Below the pieces are notes generated by a model. The model made no database searches. It worked only from the letters and a program-made list of their open reading frames with translations, and was not told the DNA's origin. Positions 14,973-23,293 of a DNA stretch of 64,000 nucleotides are shown piece after piece. Within the stretch, counting starts at the first letter, position 1. Each line of letters starts with the position of its first letter. Source of the stretch: UBA6244 sp041582875 (GTDB lineage: Bacteria > Bacteroidota > Bacteroidia > Bacteroidales > F082); assembly GCA_041582875.1 (NCBI GenBank), contig JBFHGX010000002.1, positions 35,666-99,665 on the forward strand, read 5' to 3'. The translations under genes and the position numbers were made by a program.

Positions 14973-15773
14973 TTAAGATGTTGACCAACTTGGTGAACCG
15001 GTAACAAAGCCGAACGAAAGCGTATAAAATCGCTCAGCAGCCTCCACATGCACCCAGTGCGAAGCACCTTCAATGGTAATAATTTCAGCATGAGGAAAAT
15101 TATACCTGATTTGATCGTAGTCTTCAGAAAGAATATAATCTGAGTTACCACCACGAATGAATAAGGCAGGTTTATTAAACTTATTGATGGTATTGATTCC
15201 ATCGAACATTTGATCGAGATTGGGTTCAATTCCCTGGATATTTATTTGCCATTCGAATTTATTACCGGCTACTCGACGAAGGTTTTTCATAATAAACTGA
15301 CGAATTCGACTTTCCTTGATAAGCGGACTAATCTGATCCTCTACATCTTGCCGACTGGTTACCAGATCAAAATTAACCTTTTTCATGGCATTGATGATGG
15401 TTTTATGGTTTTCGCGCGGACCATACGCTTTTAGAGTGATGTCCACAATTAACAACCGTTTGACAACATGTGGATTTTCAAGAGCAAAACGCATAGCCAC
15501 TTTCCCTCCCATCGAATGACCAATGATGATCGGATTTTCAATTTCGTGATCATCAATAAAATCAAACAAATCATCGGTCATGGCCAGATAATTGAAATTA
15601 TCACTTTGTGGAGATTGCCCATGATTTCTTTGATCGAGAACCCAAACATCAAATCCTTCGGAAGCCATCCTCCGTGCATAAGTAACCCAATTATCAGAAA
15701 TTCCGAACAGCCCATGAAGAATAATAATGGGTTGTTGTCCGGGGTCTCCGTATCTTCTGTAAAATAATTGCAT
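14973..15773 (-). CDS. Alpha/beta hydrolase, YbfF-like esterase
   Basis: 266 residues. Landmarks are the oxyanion HG motif in ILHGLFG, the nucleophile elbow GHSMGG (Ser87), and a C-terminal His in GASHWVHVEA; an Asp lies in RGGNSDYI before it. The nearest well-known relatives are small acyl-ester hydrolases such as YbfF. It is the last gene of a minus-strand run pdxJ, thioredoxin, YhhQ-type transporter, hydrolase; the gap to the transporter gene is 17 bases. No signal peptide. The substrate is unknown. Confidence 0.85.
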   Translation of the reverse strand: MQLFYRRYGDPGQQPIIILHGLFGISDNWVTYARRMASEGFDVWVLDQRNHGQSPQSDNFNYLAMTDDLFDFIDDHEIENPIIIGHSMGGKVAMRFALENPHVVKRLLIVDITLKAYGPRENHKTIINAMKKVNFDLVTSRQDVEDQISPLIKESRIRQFIMKNLRRVAGNKFEWQINIQGIEPNLDQMFDGINTINKFNKPALFIRGGNSDYILSEDYDQIRYNFPHAEIITIEGASHWVHVEAAERFYTLSFGFVTGSPSWSTS

Positions 15774-15790
15774 TGTATTAAATATAAATT

Positions 15791-16486
15791 TTATTTGTCC
15801 TCAAGCAGCGGCCTATTAACATCTGAAACATGAAAATATTGGCGTAAAAAATGTACTAGAACATAAATTATTGGTGTATCGAACAAAGCAAATATTACCT
15901 TAAATATATATCCATTAAGTAACAGTAGTCCGAACATTTCCCATTCGATAACGCCAAAACTACATAGCAGAACAAGAATTGTCGCCGTATCTACTAATTG
16001 TGAAGTCATGGTAGAAAAATTATTGCGAACCCAAAGGTGCTTTCCCTTGGTTAGTCGCTTCCAAAAGTGAAACACCTTAACATCTAGAAACTGAGCCAAA
16101 AGATAGGCTGCCAAGGACGCTCCAACAGCAACGTAAGTAAAACCAAATACTTTTTTAAAAACAGCATCACCTATTGGAGACCAAGAAGTTGCTGATGCCT
16201 CCGTAGAAACAATAACAATGAGTAAGGCGAAAAAACTGGCAAATATTCCAGCTGTCACCACCATCTGAGCTTTACGCTCGCCATAAATTTCGGAAATAAT
16301 ATCTGTTATTAAAAAGGTAATCGGGTAGGCAATAATGCCTACTGATAATTGAAAATCATACAACCCAAATGGATTCCATGCAAAAAACTTTTGAAATATT
16401 AAGTTACTTGTTACCAGAGAGGTAATAAACAAACCAGCTAAAATTAAGAAAATGGCTTCTGCATGCAGGCGTTTTTTTTTATCCAT
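15791..16486 (-). CDS. yhhQ: Queuosine-precursor transporter, YhhQ family
   Basis: 231 residues with about six to seven membrane helices. The family motifs LVTSNLI and PITFLITDIISEIYGERKA are present. Members import queuosine precursors such as preQ0, preQ1 or queuine for tRNA modification. It lies 17 bases before the hydrolase gene and 30 bases after the thioredoxin gene on the minus strand. Confidence 0.9.
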   Translation of the reverse strand: MDKKKRLHAEAIFLILAGLFITSLVTSNLIFQKFFAWNPFGLYDFQLSVGIIAYPITFLITDIISEIYGERKAQMVVTAGIFASFFALLIVIVSTEASATSWSPIGDAVFKKVFGFTYVAVGASLAAYLLAQFLDVKVFHFWKRLTKGKHLWVRNNFSTMTSQLVDTATILVLLCSFGVIEWEMFGLLLLNGYIFKVIFALFDTPIIYVLVHFLRQYFHVSDVNRPLLEDK

Positions 16487-16516
16487 GATGAGGCTAAAAT
16501 ACCATTTATTTACAAA

Positions 16517-16813
16517 TTATAAAAAAGGCTGAACCGACTGGATCAACTGCGCGGCCTGCATTACCCCAGACCGCCGGAAAATCGGTGACCCATTTTTAAA
16601 AATTATAAGCGTGGGGACACTTGAAATCTGGTATTTTCGGCTTACAGCCTGATTTTTATCCACATCAACTTTCAACACCCGAACTCGGTCGCCTAAATTT
16701 TTCTTTACCTCTTTAAGTATAGGAGGCATCATTTTACAAGGTTGACACCATTCGGCACTAAAGTCAACAATTACAGGAGTGGAAGAATGAATTAACTCTA
16801 CGAATGTGCTCAT
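16517..16813 (-). CDS. Thioredoxin with WCQPC active site
   Basis: 98 residues, short for a thioredoxin but with all core elements: active site WCQPC (Cys23, Cys26), buried Asp17 in VIVDFSAEW, and cis-proline in SVPTLIIF. The active site is WCQPC instead of the common WCGPC, which may shift redox potential or partner choice. No signal peptide, so it should be a cytosolic disulfide reductase. Spacing suggests co-transcription with the transporter gene. Confidence 0.9.
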   Translation of the reverse strand: MSTFVELIHSSTPVIVDFSAEWCQPCKMMPPILKEVKKNLGDRVRVLKVDVDKNQAVSRKYQISSVPTLIIFKNGSPIFRRSGVMQAAQLIQSVQPFL

Positions 16814-16885
16814 ATATCACTTTTAATAAACACATTACAATCTTCATTCCAAGAAATCAAATATGTCAAAATTACCGGATAATGC

Positions 16886-17602
16886 TTATAAAGAAAGCTG
16901 ACGAAGGTACAATTGGATCGTGTTTTCAAGTCCATAAATGAGCGCATCACAAACCAAAGCGTGTCCAATAGAAACCTCTTCCACCCAAGGAATCTGTTGA
17001 TGGAAATACCTTAAGTTTTCTAAACTTAAATCGTGTCCGGCATTCAAACCAATCTTGAGTTCTTGTGCTACCTCTGCAGCAGCAACAAAGGGAGCAATAG
17101 CAACTTCACGATTAAATGAATAATTGGCAGCATAACTTTCAGTGTACAATTCAACCCTATCCGCACCCACAACCTTAGCTCCCTCAATGAATTTTTTAAC
17201 TGGATCCACAAAAACAGAAGTTCTGATTCTGGCAGCTTTAAACTGAGCAATCACCTCTGTAAGAAAGTCGTGATTAGCAATGGTATCCCAACCATGGTCA
17301 GAAGTCAACTGATTTGGATCGTCAGGAACCAATGTTACCTGATGAGGTTTATAAGTCAATACCAATTGAATAAATTCAGGAGTTGGATTACCCTCAATAT
17401 TAAACTCAGTAGAAATCAAAGGCCGTAATATTTCAACGTCACTGTACCGAATATGACGTTCATCCGGACGTGGATGAACAGTAATTCCCTGTGCACCCCA
17501 TTTTTCGCAATCCAAAACAACCTTAGCTAAATCGGGTTGATTGCCTCCGCGGGCATTTCGCAATGTGGCTATTTTGTTTACATTTACACTTAACTTGGTC
17601 AT
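16886..17602 (-). CDS. pdxJ: Pyridoxine 5'-phosphate synthase PdxJ
   Basis: 238 residues from ATG 17602; an upstream TTG would add 13 residues that do not match the family. PdxJ condenses 1-deoxyxylulose 5-phosphate with 3-amino-2-oxopropyl phosphate to form vitamin B6. Family motifs seen are SVNVNKIATLRNARG at the start, ITVHPRPDERHI, QVTLVPD, LNAGHDLS and EVSIGHALV. It is divergent from dtd, with 50 bases between starts. Confidence 0.96.
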   Translation of the reverse strand: MTKLSVNVNKIATLRNARGGNQPDLAKVVLDCEKWGAQGITVHPRPDERHIRYSDVEILRPLISTEFNIEGNPTPEFIQLVLTYKPHQVTLVPDDPNQLTSDHGWDTIANHDFLTEVIAQFKAARIRTSVFVDPVKKFIEGAKVVGADRVELYTESYAANYSFNREVAIAPFVAAAEVAQELKIGLNAGHDLSLENLRYFHQQIPWVEEVSIGHALVCDALIYGLENTIQLYLRQLSL

Positions 17603-17652
17603 GTCATTTCTTTTGTGCAAAATTAATAAATTGCCAACCAAAACTGTATATT

Positions 17653-18105
17653 ATGCGTGCTGTTATTCAGAGAGTATCTAAGGCGTCCGTTATTATTGAA
17701 AATCAAGAATTTTCATCAATAGCTACCGGATTACTAATATTGATCGGAATAGAAAATTCAGATACCATGGAAGATATCGATTGGCTAACTGGGAAAATTT
17801 CGCGCTTGAGGATTTTTGAAGACCAGAATGGTGTAATGAATCACAGCATAAAAGACATTTATGGAGAAGCTTTAGTGGTGAGTCAATTCACCCTTCATGC
17901 AAGTACAAAAAAGGGAAACCGTCCCTCCTATATACGAGCTGCAAAACCAACACGAGCAAATGAATTGTATGAACTCTTTATTCAAACACTTGAAAAAGTA
18001 TTGCAAAAAAAAGTCCACACCGGAAAATTCGGTGCAATGATGCAAATAGAACTAGTGAACGATGGACCTGTTACCATTCTTATAGACACAAAAAACAAGG
18101 AGTAA
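17653..18105 (+). CDS. dtd: D-aminoacyl-tRNA deacylase
   Basis: 150 residues from ATG 17653; the frame extends upstream but MRAVIQRV is the conserved start. It hydrolyses D-aminoacyl-tRNAs (and Gly-tRNA-Ala) and protects translation. Key motifs are SQFTLHA and the Gly-cisPro motif in NDGPVT. It converges on hemD, with one base between the stops. Confidence 0.96.
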   Translation: MRAVIQRVSKASVIIENQEFSSIATGLLILIGIENSDTMEDIDWLTGKISRLRIFEDQNGVMNHSIKDIYGEALVVSQFTLHASTKKGNRPSYIRAAKPTRANELYELFIQTLEKVLQKKVHTGKFGAMMQIELVNDGPVTILIDTKNKE

Positions 18106-18106
18106 T

Positions 18107-18877
18107 TTATTTCCTGTTATTACGTCTTCTTTCTTTTTCCTTATTACCAAGGTATTCCTCAATAGCCATGGTCATACTGGGAGCTGTTTGTGTAGGTGCA
18201 GGGATGTCCAATTGCAATCCGGCCGCTTTAACGGCAGTAGCAGTAGTAGCGCCAAATGCAGCTATCAACTGATCCTCTTGATTATAATCAGGGAAATTAC
18301 TCTGCAGTGAGGTGATTCCGGCAGGACTAAAGAAAATAATCAAATCGAACTTTTTGGGATCGATATGAGACAAATCAGCTGCCACAGTTCGGTATATCAC
18401 TGCGTTGGTGTAGTCAATGCCCTCTTTATCGAGCATATCGAACATCGATTTCTTGTGAACATCCGAAGAAGGCAACAAGAATTTCTCTTCTGAGTGCTTC
18501 GAAATAACTTCTAAAAGATCGGGAAAAGTTTGCTTTCCGTAGAATATCTTTCTTTTGCGGTATTGAACGTATTTTTGAAGATAATACGCTGTAGATTCGG
18601 AAATACAGAAATACTTCAACGAATCGGGAATATCAAATCTCAACTCCTTAGCCATCCTGAAAAAGTGATCAACGGCATGACGACTGGTAAGTATGATGGC
18701 GGTATGCCCAACAAACGAGCCCTTTGCACGTCTGAATTCCTGAGCAGAAACGCCTTCCACCTTGATAAACTTTTCAAAAACAATGTTTAATCCAAACTTA
18801 GATATCAGTTCACCATACGGGGACTTTTCTAAATCAGGGGGCTGCGGTTGAGAAACCAGAATGTTTTTAATCTTCAA
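18107..18877 (-). CDS. hemD: Uroporphyrinogen-III synthase
   Basis: 256 residues, two Rossmann-like lobes with the low conservation typical of HemD. Matches include ILVSQPQPP at the start, ILTSRHAVDHFF in lobe one, FLLPSSDVHK, AVIYRT, and FFSPAGITSLQ with AAFGATTATAV in lobe two. It cyclises hydroxymethylbilane for tetrapyrrole synthesis. The very basic end (RRRNNRK) is a local extension. Downstream of the DUF4271 gene on the same strand, a pairing common in Bacteroidota. Confidence 0.9.
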   Translation of the reverse strand: MKIKNILVSQPQPPDLEKSPYGELISKFGLNIVFEKFIKVEGVSAQEFRRAKGSFVGHTAIILTSRHAVDHFFRMAKELRFDIPDSLKYFCISESTAYYLQKYVQYRKRKIFYGKQTFPDLLEVISKHSEEKFLLPSSDVHKKSMFDMLDKEGIDYTNAVIYRTVAADLSHIDPKKFDLIIFFSPAGITSLQSNFPDYNQEDQLIAAFGATTATAVKAAGLQLDIPAPTQTAPSMTMAIEEYLGNKEKERRRNNRK

Positions 18878-18933
18878 TTTCTTTCAATCTTTTGGTTCCT
18901 AAATGAGTGTGTTTTAGCAAATCGACACCTTAG

Positions 18934-19815
18934 CTAAAAATAATTGCCTGGTGATATAAGTTTAATCATGATTAACATGGGTATCAATTCGAGGCTGCAA
19001 AGGTACAAAATAAAATGAAATGCCGAGAATTTAGTGTTTGAAATTCCAATGTTTACGGTTTGAAACCACCTAAAAACCTGCATCCCAAGCACGAGCATTA
19101 CTGCAAAAAGCAAAAAGAATTTTTGAAACGAGAGCAGGGCGAATAGTAATAAGGGGAGCAATAAAACACTTAAGGCATTCTCAATATTTCTATCAAGTTT
19201 AAGTTGCTGATTCGCAATGGACCCTGTTTTGAATATGAATGAAATCAGGTATATGACAATTCGTCGGTATATCCAGAACACTAAAAAAACCAGTAGCACA
19301 TATAAGTACAAATTATAACCCGGGATAGCTAACACAAGATAAGTAACATAGTTGAAAAAAAACAAATATGTAAGCAATGAGATGGTGAATAAAAAGTTCA
19401 AAAGATATAATACGTCCACTAATAAGCTAGGAGTATTAACAGAATGGGAGCTCTTTCTCGTGAATGCAAATTTGTTTCCAACTGAAAATTCGTAGTAAAA
19501 ACGTTCGGGCATATACCATCGTAATAACGCAATAAATACGATTAACCCCAACAAGATTCCACTGAATAAATCCATTTGTAAATTCACCAGCTCTTTAGGA
19601 ACGACGGAAATCGGACCTTGCTGCAGAAAAGTACTCGTTCCAGAAGGGAAATCCGAATGGGCTATCATACTTTCAACACCCTGCTTATCTGTCAGATAAG
19701 AATATGGATGGGTAATTTGAAAAATATTAAGCGTATCATTCATCTGCTCTGTATAAAGAAAACGCAAAGATAAAGCAAAGTCAGACATTGTGGATTCTAC
19801 ACTTAAAAAGCTCAA
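18934..19815 (-). CDS. DUF4271 membrane protein
   Basis: Up to 293 residues, with five or six membrane helices in the C-terminal two thirds and an N-terminal soluble part that is poorly defined. The resemblance is to the Bacteroidota DUF4271 family, usually encoded next to hemD as here; function is unknown, with heme or cell-envelope roles guessed from context. The start is uncertain: internal ATG codons 27 and 72 bases downstream are possible. A perfect 14-base palindrome (TGCTTGATCAAGCA, 19824-19837) sits just upstream of the longest start. Confidence 0.75.
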   Translation of the reverse strand: MSFLSVESTMSDFALSLRFLYTEQMNDTLNIFQITHPYSYLTDKQGVESMIAHSDFPSGTSTFLQQGPISVVPKELVNLQMDLFSGILLGLIVFIALLRWYMPERFYYEFSVGNKFAFTRKSSHSVNTPSLLVDVLYLLNFLFTISLLTYLFFFNYVTYLVLAIPGYNLYLYVLLVFLVFWIYRRIVIYLISFIFKTGSIANQQLKLDRNIENALSVLLLPLLLFALLSFQKFFLLFAVMLVLGMQVFRWFQTVNIGISNTKFSAFHFILYLCSLELIPMLIMIKLISPGNYF

Positions 19816-19823
19816 AATATATA

Positions 19824-19837
19824 TGCTTGATCAAGCA
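19824..19837. promoter_or_regulatory. 14-base perfect palindrome upstream of the DUF4271 gene
   Basis: TGCTTGATCAAGCA is fully self-complementary and lies 9 bases before the longest start of the DUF4271 gene. It may be an operator or a chance palindrome. Confidence 0.35.
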
Positions 19838-19984
19838 AACAATAAACAAAACAAAACAAGATTAAATAATCCAATACATATTGAATTCAAATAAAGTGTT
19901 ATACACCTGTATACCTGATTATTATACCCCATAAAACCAAGCTGAATCAACTTTTATAAATGGGACGGATTCAAAAATTAGTGG

Positions 19985-19992
19985 TATTTTTG
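19985..19992 (+). promoter_or_regulatory. -7 element of the pta promoter
   Basis: TATTTTTG followed by C is an exact Bacteroidota -7 element, 28 bases before the pta start. It lies inside the longer reading frame beginning at 19960, which supports the ATG at 20020 as the true start. Confidence 0.65.
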
Positions 19993-20019
19993 CGCCCTCT
20001 TAAAATCATTTTAAAATCC

Positions 20020-21024
20020 ATGGAATTAGTTAAACGCATCCACGAGGAAGCCAAAAAAGCCAATAAAATTATTGTGCTTCCTGAAGGCACTGAAGAACGG
20101 ACATTGAAAGCTGCCGATTATGTTTTAAAACATAAAATAGCGAGGATAATATTGTTGGGGAACCATGATATAATTCACACTAAAGCTACTGAATTAAAAT
20201 TAAGTCACCTTGGTGAAGCGACATTAATTGATCCTATCAATCACGAAGAAAAAGATTTTTACGCTCACCTTCTTTGGGAACTGCGTAAAGGAAAGGGTTT
20301 AACCATAGAACAGGCAACAACTTTGGTGGAAGATCCACTTTATTTGGCGACATTGATTATTAAAAACAAAAAAGCTGATGGTGAAGTTGCTGGTGCTGAT
20401 AACTCAACTGGGGATGTACTCCGTCCGGCTTTCCAAATTATTAAAACCCTACCTGGCGTATCAGCTGTTTCAGGTGCATTTATTATGATCCTAAAGAATA
20501 CTGAGTATTCTGATAGCGGTATGCTCATTTTTGCTGATTGTGCAGTGAATCCGGATCCAAGTATAAAAGAATTGGCTGAAATAGCGATTGAATCAGCTAA
20601 AACTGCTAAAAATATTGCAGGGATAGAACCTCGCGTTGCCATGCTGAGTTTTTCTACCAAGGGAAGTGCTAAACACCCCAAAGTTGATAAGGTAGTTGAA
20701 GCTACAAAATTGGCACAACAAATGGCACCTGAACTTAAAATTGATGGTGAGTTACAAGCAGATGCCGCTCTGGTTAATATCATTGGTCAAAAGAAAGCCC
20801 CAGGATCAGAAATTGCAGGAAAAGCCAACGTACTGGTTTTCCCATCACTCGAAACTGGAAATATCGCCTATAAATTGGTGGAGCGCCTAGCAGGCGCCGA
20901 AGCTGTAGGTCCTGTATTACAAGGCATGGCTGCACCAATTAATGATCTTTCAAGAGGATGTTCGGTCGACGATATCATCAACATGATTGCCATTACTGCC
21001 AACCAAGCGAATGGTTTATACTAA
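20020..21024 (+). CDS. pta: Phosphate acetyltransferase
   Basis: 334 residues, the length of the short Pta class without the N-terminal regulatory domain. It interconverts acetyl-CoA and acetyl phosphate. Motifs include IVLPEGTEERTLKAA near the start, EVAGADNSTGDVLRPA, and FPSLETGNIAYKL with GPVLQGMAAPINDLSRG near the end. Start ATG 20020 is chosen because it follows the -7 element and begins the conserved MELVKRIHEEA. It leads an operon with an acyl-CoA dehydrogenase-like gene and ackA, supplying ATP by acetate formation. Confidence 0.95.
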   Translation: MELVKRIHEEAKKANKIIVLPEGTEERTLKAADYVLKHKIARIILLGNHDIIHTKATELKLSHLGEATLIDPINHEEKDFYAHLLWELRKGKGLTIEQATTLVEDPLYLATLIIKNKKADGEVAGADNSTGDVLRPAFQIIKTLPGVSAVSGAFIMILKNTEYSDSGMLIFADCAVNPDPSIKELAEIAIESAKTAKNIAGIEPRVAMLSFSTKGSAKHPKVDKVVEATKLAQQMAPELKIDGELQADAALVNIIGQKKAPGSEIAGKANVLVFPSLETGNIAYKLVERLAGAEAVGPVLQGMAAPINDLSRGCSVDDIINMIAITANQANGLY

Positions 21025-21057
21025 CTAAGGTACATAAACAAATATATATTCAATAAA

Positions 21058-22017
21058 ATGAGTCAGTTATCAGAATTTAGCCTGGGAGACAAATTAACCC
21101 CAAAAGGCGCAATACAAACAGTTGGAATAGTAGGCTGCGGTGAAGTCGGACAGGAGCTTACCATCATGATTTCGAAATCGGGTATGGATGTGGTTTTTAT
21201 CGATGTGGATGAAGATCGGGTAAAGGAAATCATCCAACAAATCGATGCCCGATTGGACAGGGTAATTCGCCACTGGGGCATTACCGCATCAGAAAAACGA
21301 TTGATTCTTTCACGAATTACCGGCAGCACTCAATTCTCAAAACTTGCCAAATGCCAGATAGTAATCGAAACAATCAGTTCACGGAAATCAGGTACAATGC
21401 TAGAAATGCGGAAATCAGTTTTTCAACAGATTGAAAAAGAAGTTTCTGATGAAACCTTGATTTCTTCAAACCTCAGTACCCTGATGATTTCTGATCTGGC
21501 AGCAGCCCTTAAGAAACCAAACCGGGCCATCGGAATGCATTTTATTGAACCTATTGACAAAACGCATATTGTTGAAGTGGTAAGAGCACTTAGATCATCA
21601 GAAGAAGCTTTTGACATGGCCTCACGGTTTTGCAGGATGGTAAATAAAAAAGTGATTCAGATAAATGAATCTCCGGGAAATATCAGTACCCGCATGATTA
21701 TCCCTATGATTAATGAAGCTTGTGAATTACTGATGGAAGGTGTAGCATCTATTCAGGATATCGACGAGACCATGCGTGAAGCAGCAGGAAATAATAGCGG
21801 ACCATTTGAGCTGGCCGACCGCATTGGTTTAGATAAAATTCTCAAATACATGGACAATCTGTACGCTGAGTACGGTGAAAAAAAATACAAAGCATCTCCC
21901 ATTATCAAACGATTGGTGAGAGCCAACTACTTAGGTCGTCATGTAGGAAAAGGATTTTATAATTACGAAGGCGGAAAACAGGTGGGAAACACGATAACCT
22001 GCTCAATAATCCAATAA
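21058..22017 (+). CDS. 3-hydroxyacyl-CoA dehydrogenase homolog with altered active site
   Basis: 319 residues. The N-terminal Rossmann domain has GIVGCGEVGQE, and the C-terminal helical domain ends GRHVGKGFYNYE, as in 3-hydroxybutyryl-CoA dehydrogenase. Compared with that family, the catalytic His (IGMHF) and Glu (IVEVV) are present, but the usual NR after SPGF-x-x is replaced: SPGNISTR places Thr211 where the catalytic Asn should be. The loop after His, usually FNPxPxMxL, reads IEPIDKTHI. It may act on another substrate or be a regulatory form. It lies between pta (33-base gap) and ackA (18-base gap), an unusual place for this family. Confidence 0.82.
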   Translation: MSQLSEFSLGDKLTPKGAIQTVGIVGCGEVGQELTIMISKSGMDVVFIDVDEDRVKEIIQQIDARLDRVIRHWGITASEKRLILSRITGSTQFSKLAKCQIVIETISSRKSGTMLEMRKSVFQQIEKEVSDETLISSNLSTLMISDLAAALKKPNRAIGMHFIEPIDKTHIVEVVRALRSSEEAFDMASRFCRMVNKKVIQINESPGNISTRMIIPMINEACELLMEGVASIQDIDETMREAAGNNSGPFELADRIGLDKILKYMDNLYAEYGEKKYKASPIIKRLVRANYLGRHVGKGFYNYEGGKQVGNTITCSIIQ

Positions 22018-22035
22018 TTAAAAAAGAGATTGATC

Positions 22036-23229
22036 ATGAAAATTATTGTACTGAACTGTGGAAGTTCTTCCATCAAATATCAACTTTTCGAAATGCCTGC
22101 CAAACAGGTTATTGCTAAGGGTTTAGTTGACAAAATCGGATTAAAAGGAAGTGTTATTAAACACGAAAAAACAGACGCTCCTGCTGTTAAAATAGAAGGA
22201 GAAATACTTGATCATCAACAAGGCATTGAATATCTACTTGGCATACTCATCAGCAAAGAGTACGGCAGTTTAAACAGTATCGATGAAATCAATGCTGTCG
22301 GACATCGCGTAGTTCATGGCGCTGAAGAATTTAGCGGTAGTGTACTCATTACAGATGAGGTAATAAATGCACTGGTTGTTTCAACAGAATTGGCTCCATT
22401 GCACAACCCGCCAAACTTAAAAGGAATTTATGCAATGCAGCATTTACTTCCTTCAGTAAAACAAGTGGGAGTATTCGATACAGCATTCCATCAAACAATG
22501 CCAGAACATGTATACTTGTATGCCATTCCTTATATTTTATATGAAAAATACAAAATCAGAAGGTATGGATTTCACGGCACTAGCCATAAATATGTTTCGC
22601 ATCGGGCTTGTGAAATATTAGGCGTGGACATTAAAACCCAAAAAATTATTACCTGCCATTTGGGCAATGGAGCCTCGATGACCGCCATAAAAGACGGAAA
22701 ATCATTCGACACTTCCATGGGTATGACTCCTACCGAAGGTTTAATGATGGGGACACGTTCGGGCGACATCGATCCGGGAACACTGCTTTACATTGCCGAC
22801 AAAGAAGCAACCAGCATCGGATACACCAACACCTTACTCAATAAATTTTCTGGAGTTGTAGGAATATCGGGTGTTTCATCCGACATGAGAGATGTTGAAA
22901 ACGCTGCCAATGATGGCAACCACCGTGCTCAATTAGCTTTGGATATGTACGCTTACCGTGCAAAAAAATACATTGGAGCTTATGCCGCTGCACTCGAAGG
23001 TGTTGACGTAATTGTATTTACCGGAGGAATTGGAGAAAATGATACTGAAACGCGTAAAAAAACCCTACGTGGACTTGAATTTTTGGGCATCGAACTCGAC
23101 CCTGAGAAAGAAAATGTACGTGGCAAGGAAACTTTGATTAGTACTGAAAACTCAAGGGTAAAAGTACTTGTTGTTCCAACAGAAGAGGAACTTATGATTG
23201 CCAATGACACATACGAAATTGTTTCGTAA
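22036..23229 (+). CDS. ackA: Acetate kinase
   Basis: 397 residues from ATG 22036; a TTG six bases earlier is less likely. ACK forms ATP and acetate from acetyl phosphate. Motifs: NCGSSSIKYQ (phosphate binding), HRVVHGAEEF, FDTAFHQTMP with the catalytic Asp, RYGFHGTSHKYV, HLGNGASM, and FTGGIGEN. Third gene of the pta operon. A terminator follows 21 bases after the stop. Confidence 0.96.
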   Translation: MKIIVLNCGSSSIKYQLFEMPAKQVIAKGLVDKIGLKGSVIKHEKTDAPAVKIEGEILDHQQGIEYLLGILISKEYGSLNSIDEINAVGHRVVHGAEEFSGSVLITDEVINALVVSTELAPLHNPPNLKGIYAMQHLLPSVKQVGVFDTAFHQTMPEHVYLYAIPYILYEKYKIRRYGFHGTSHKYVSHRACEILGVDIKTQKIITCHLGNGASMTAIKDGKSFDTSMGMTPTEGLMMGTRSGDIDPGTLLYIADKEATSIGYTNTLLNKFSGVVGISGVSSDMRDVENAANDGNHRAQLALDMYAYRAKKYIGAYAAALEGVDVIVFTGGIGENDTETRKKTLRGLEFLGIELDPEKENVRGKETLISTENSRVKVLVVPTEEELMIANDTYEIVS

Positions 23230-23250
23230 TTAAAATTCAATCACAAAAAA

Positions 23251-23280
23251 AAGCAGCCTCAAATCGAGACTGCTTTTTTT
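23251..23280. terminator. Bidirectional terminator
   Basis: Stem 23251-23260 with 23266-23275 (one mismatch), A run on the left and T run on the right, between the convergent ends of ackA and the GIN-domain gene. Confidence 0.85.
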
Positions 23281-23293
23281 GTGATCTGTTTTT

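Noticed and set aside
19960..20019. Upstream start for pta
   Set aside because: The region contains the -7 promoter element and is not conserved with Pta N-termini; ATG 20020 fits.
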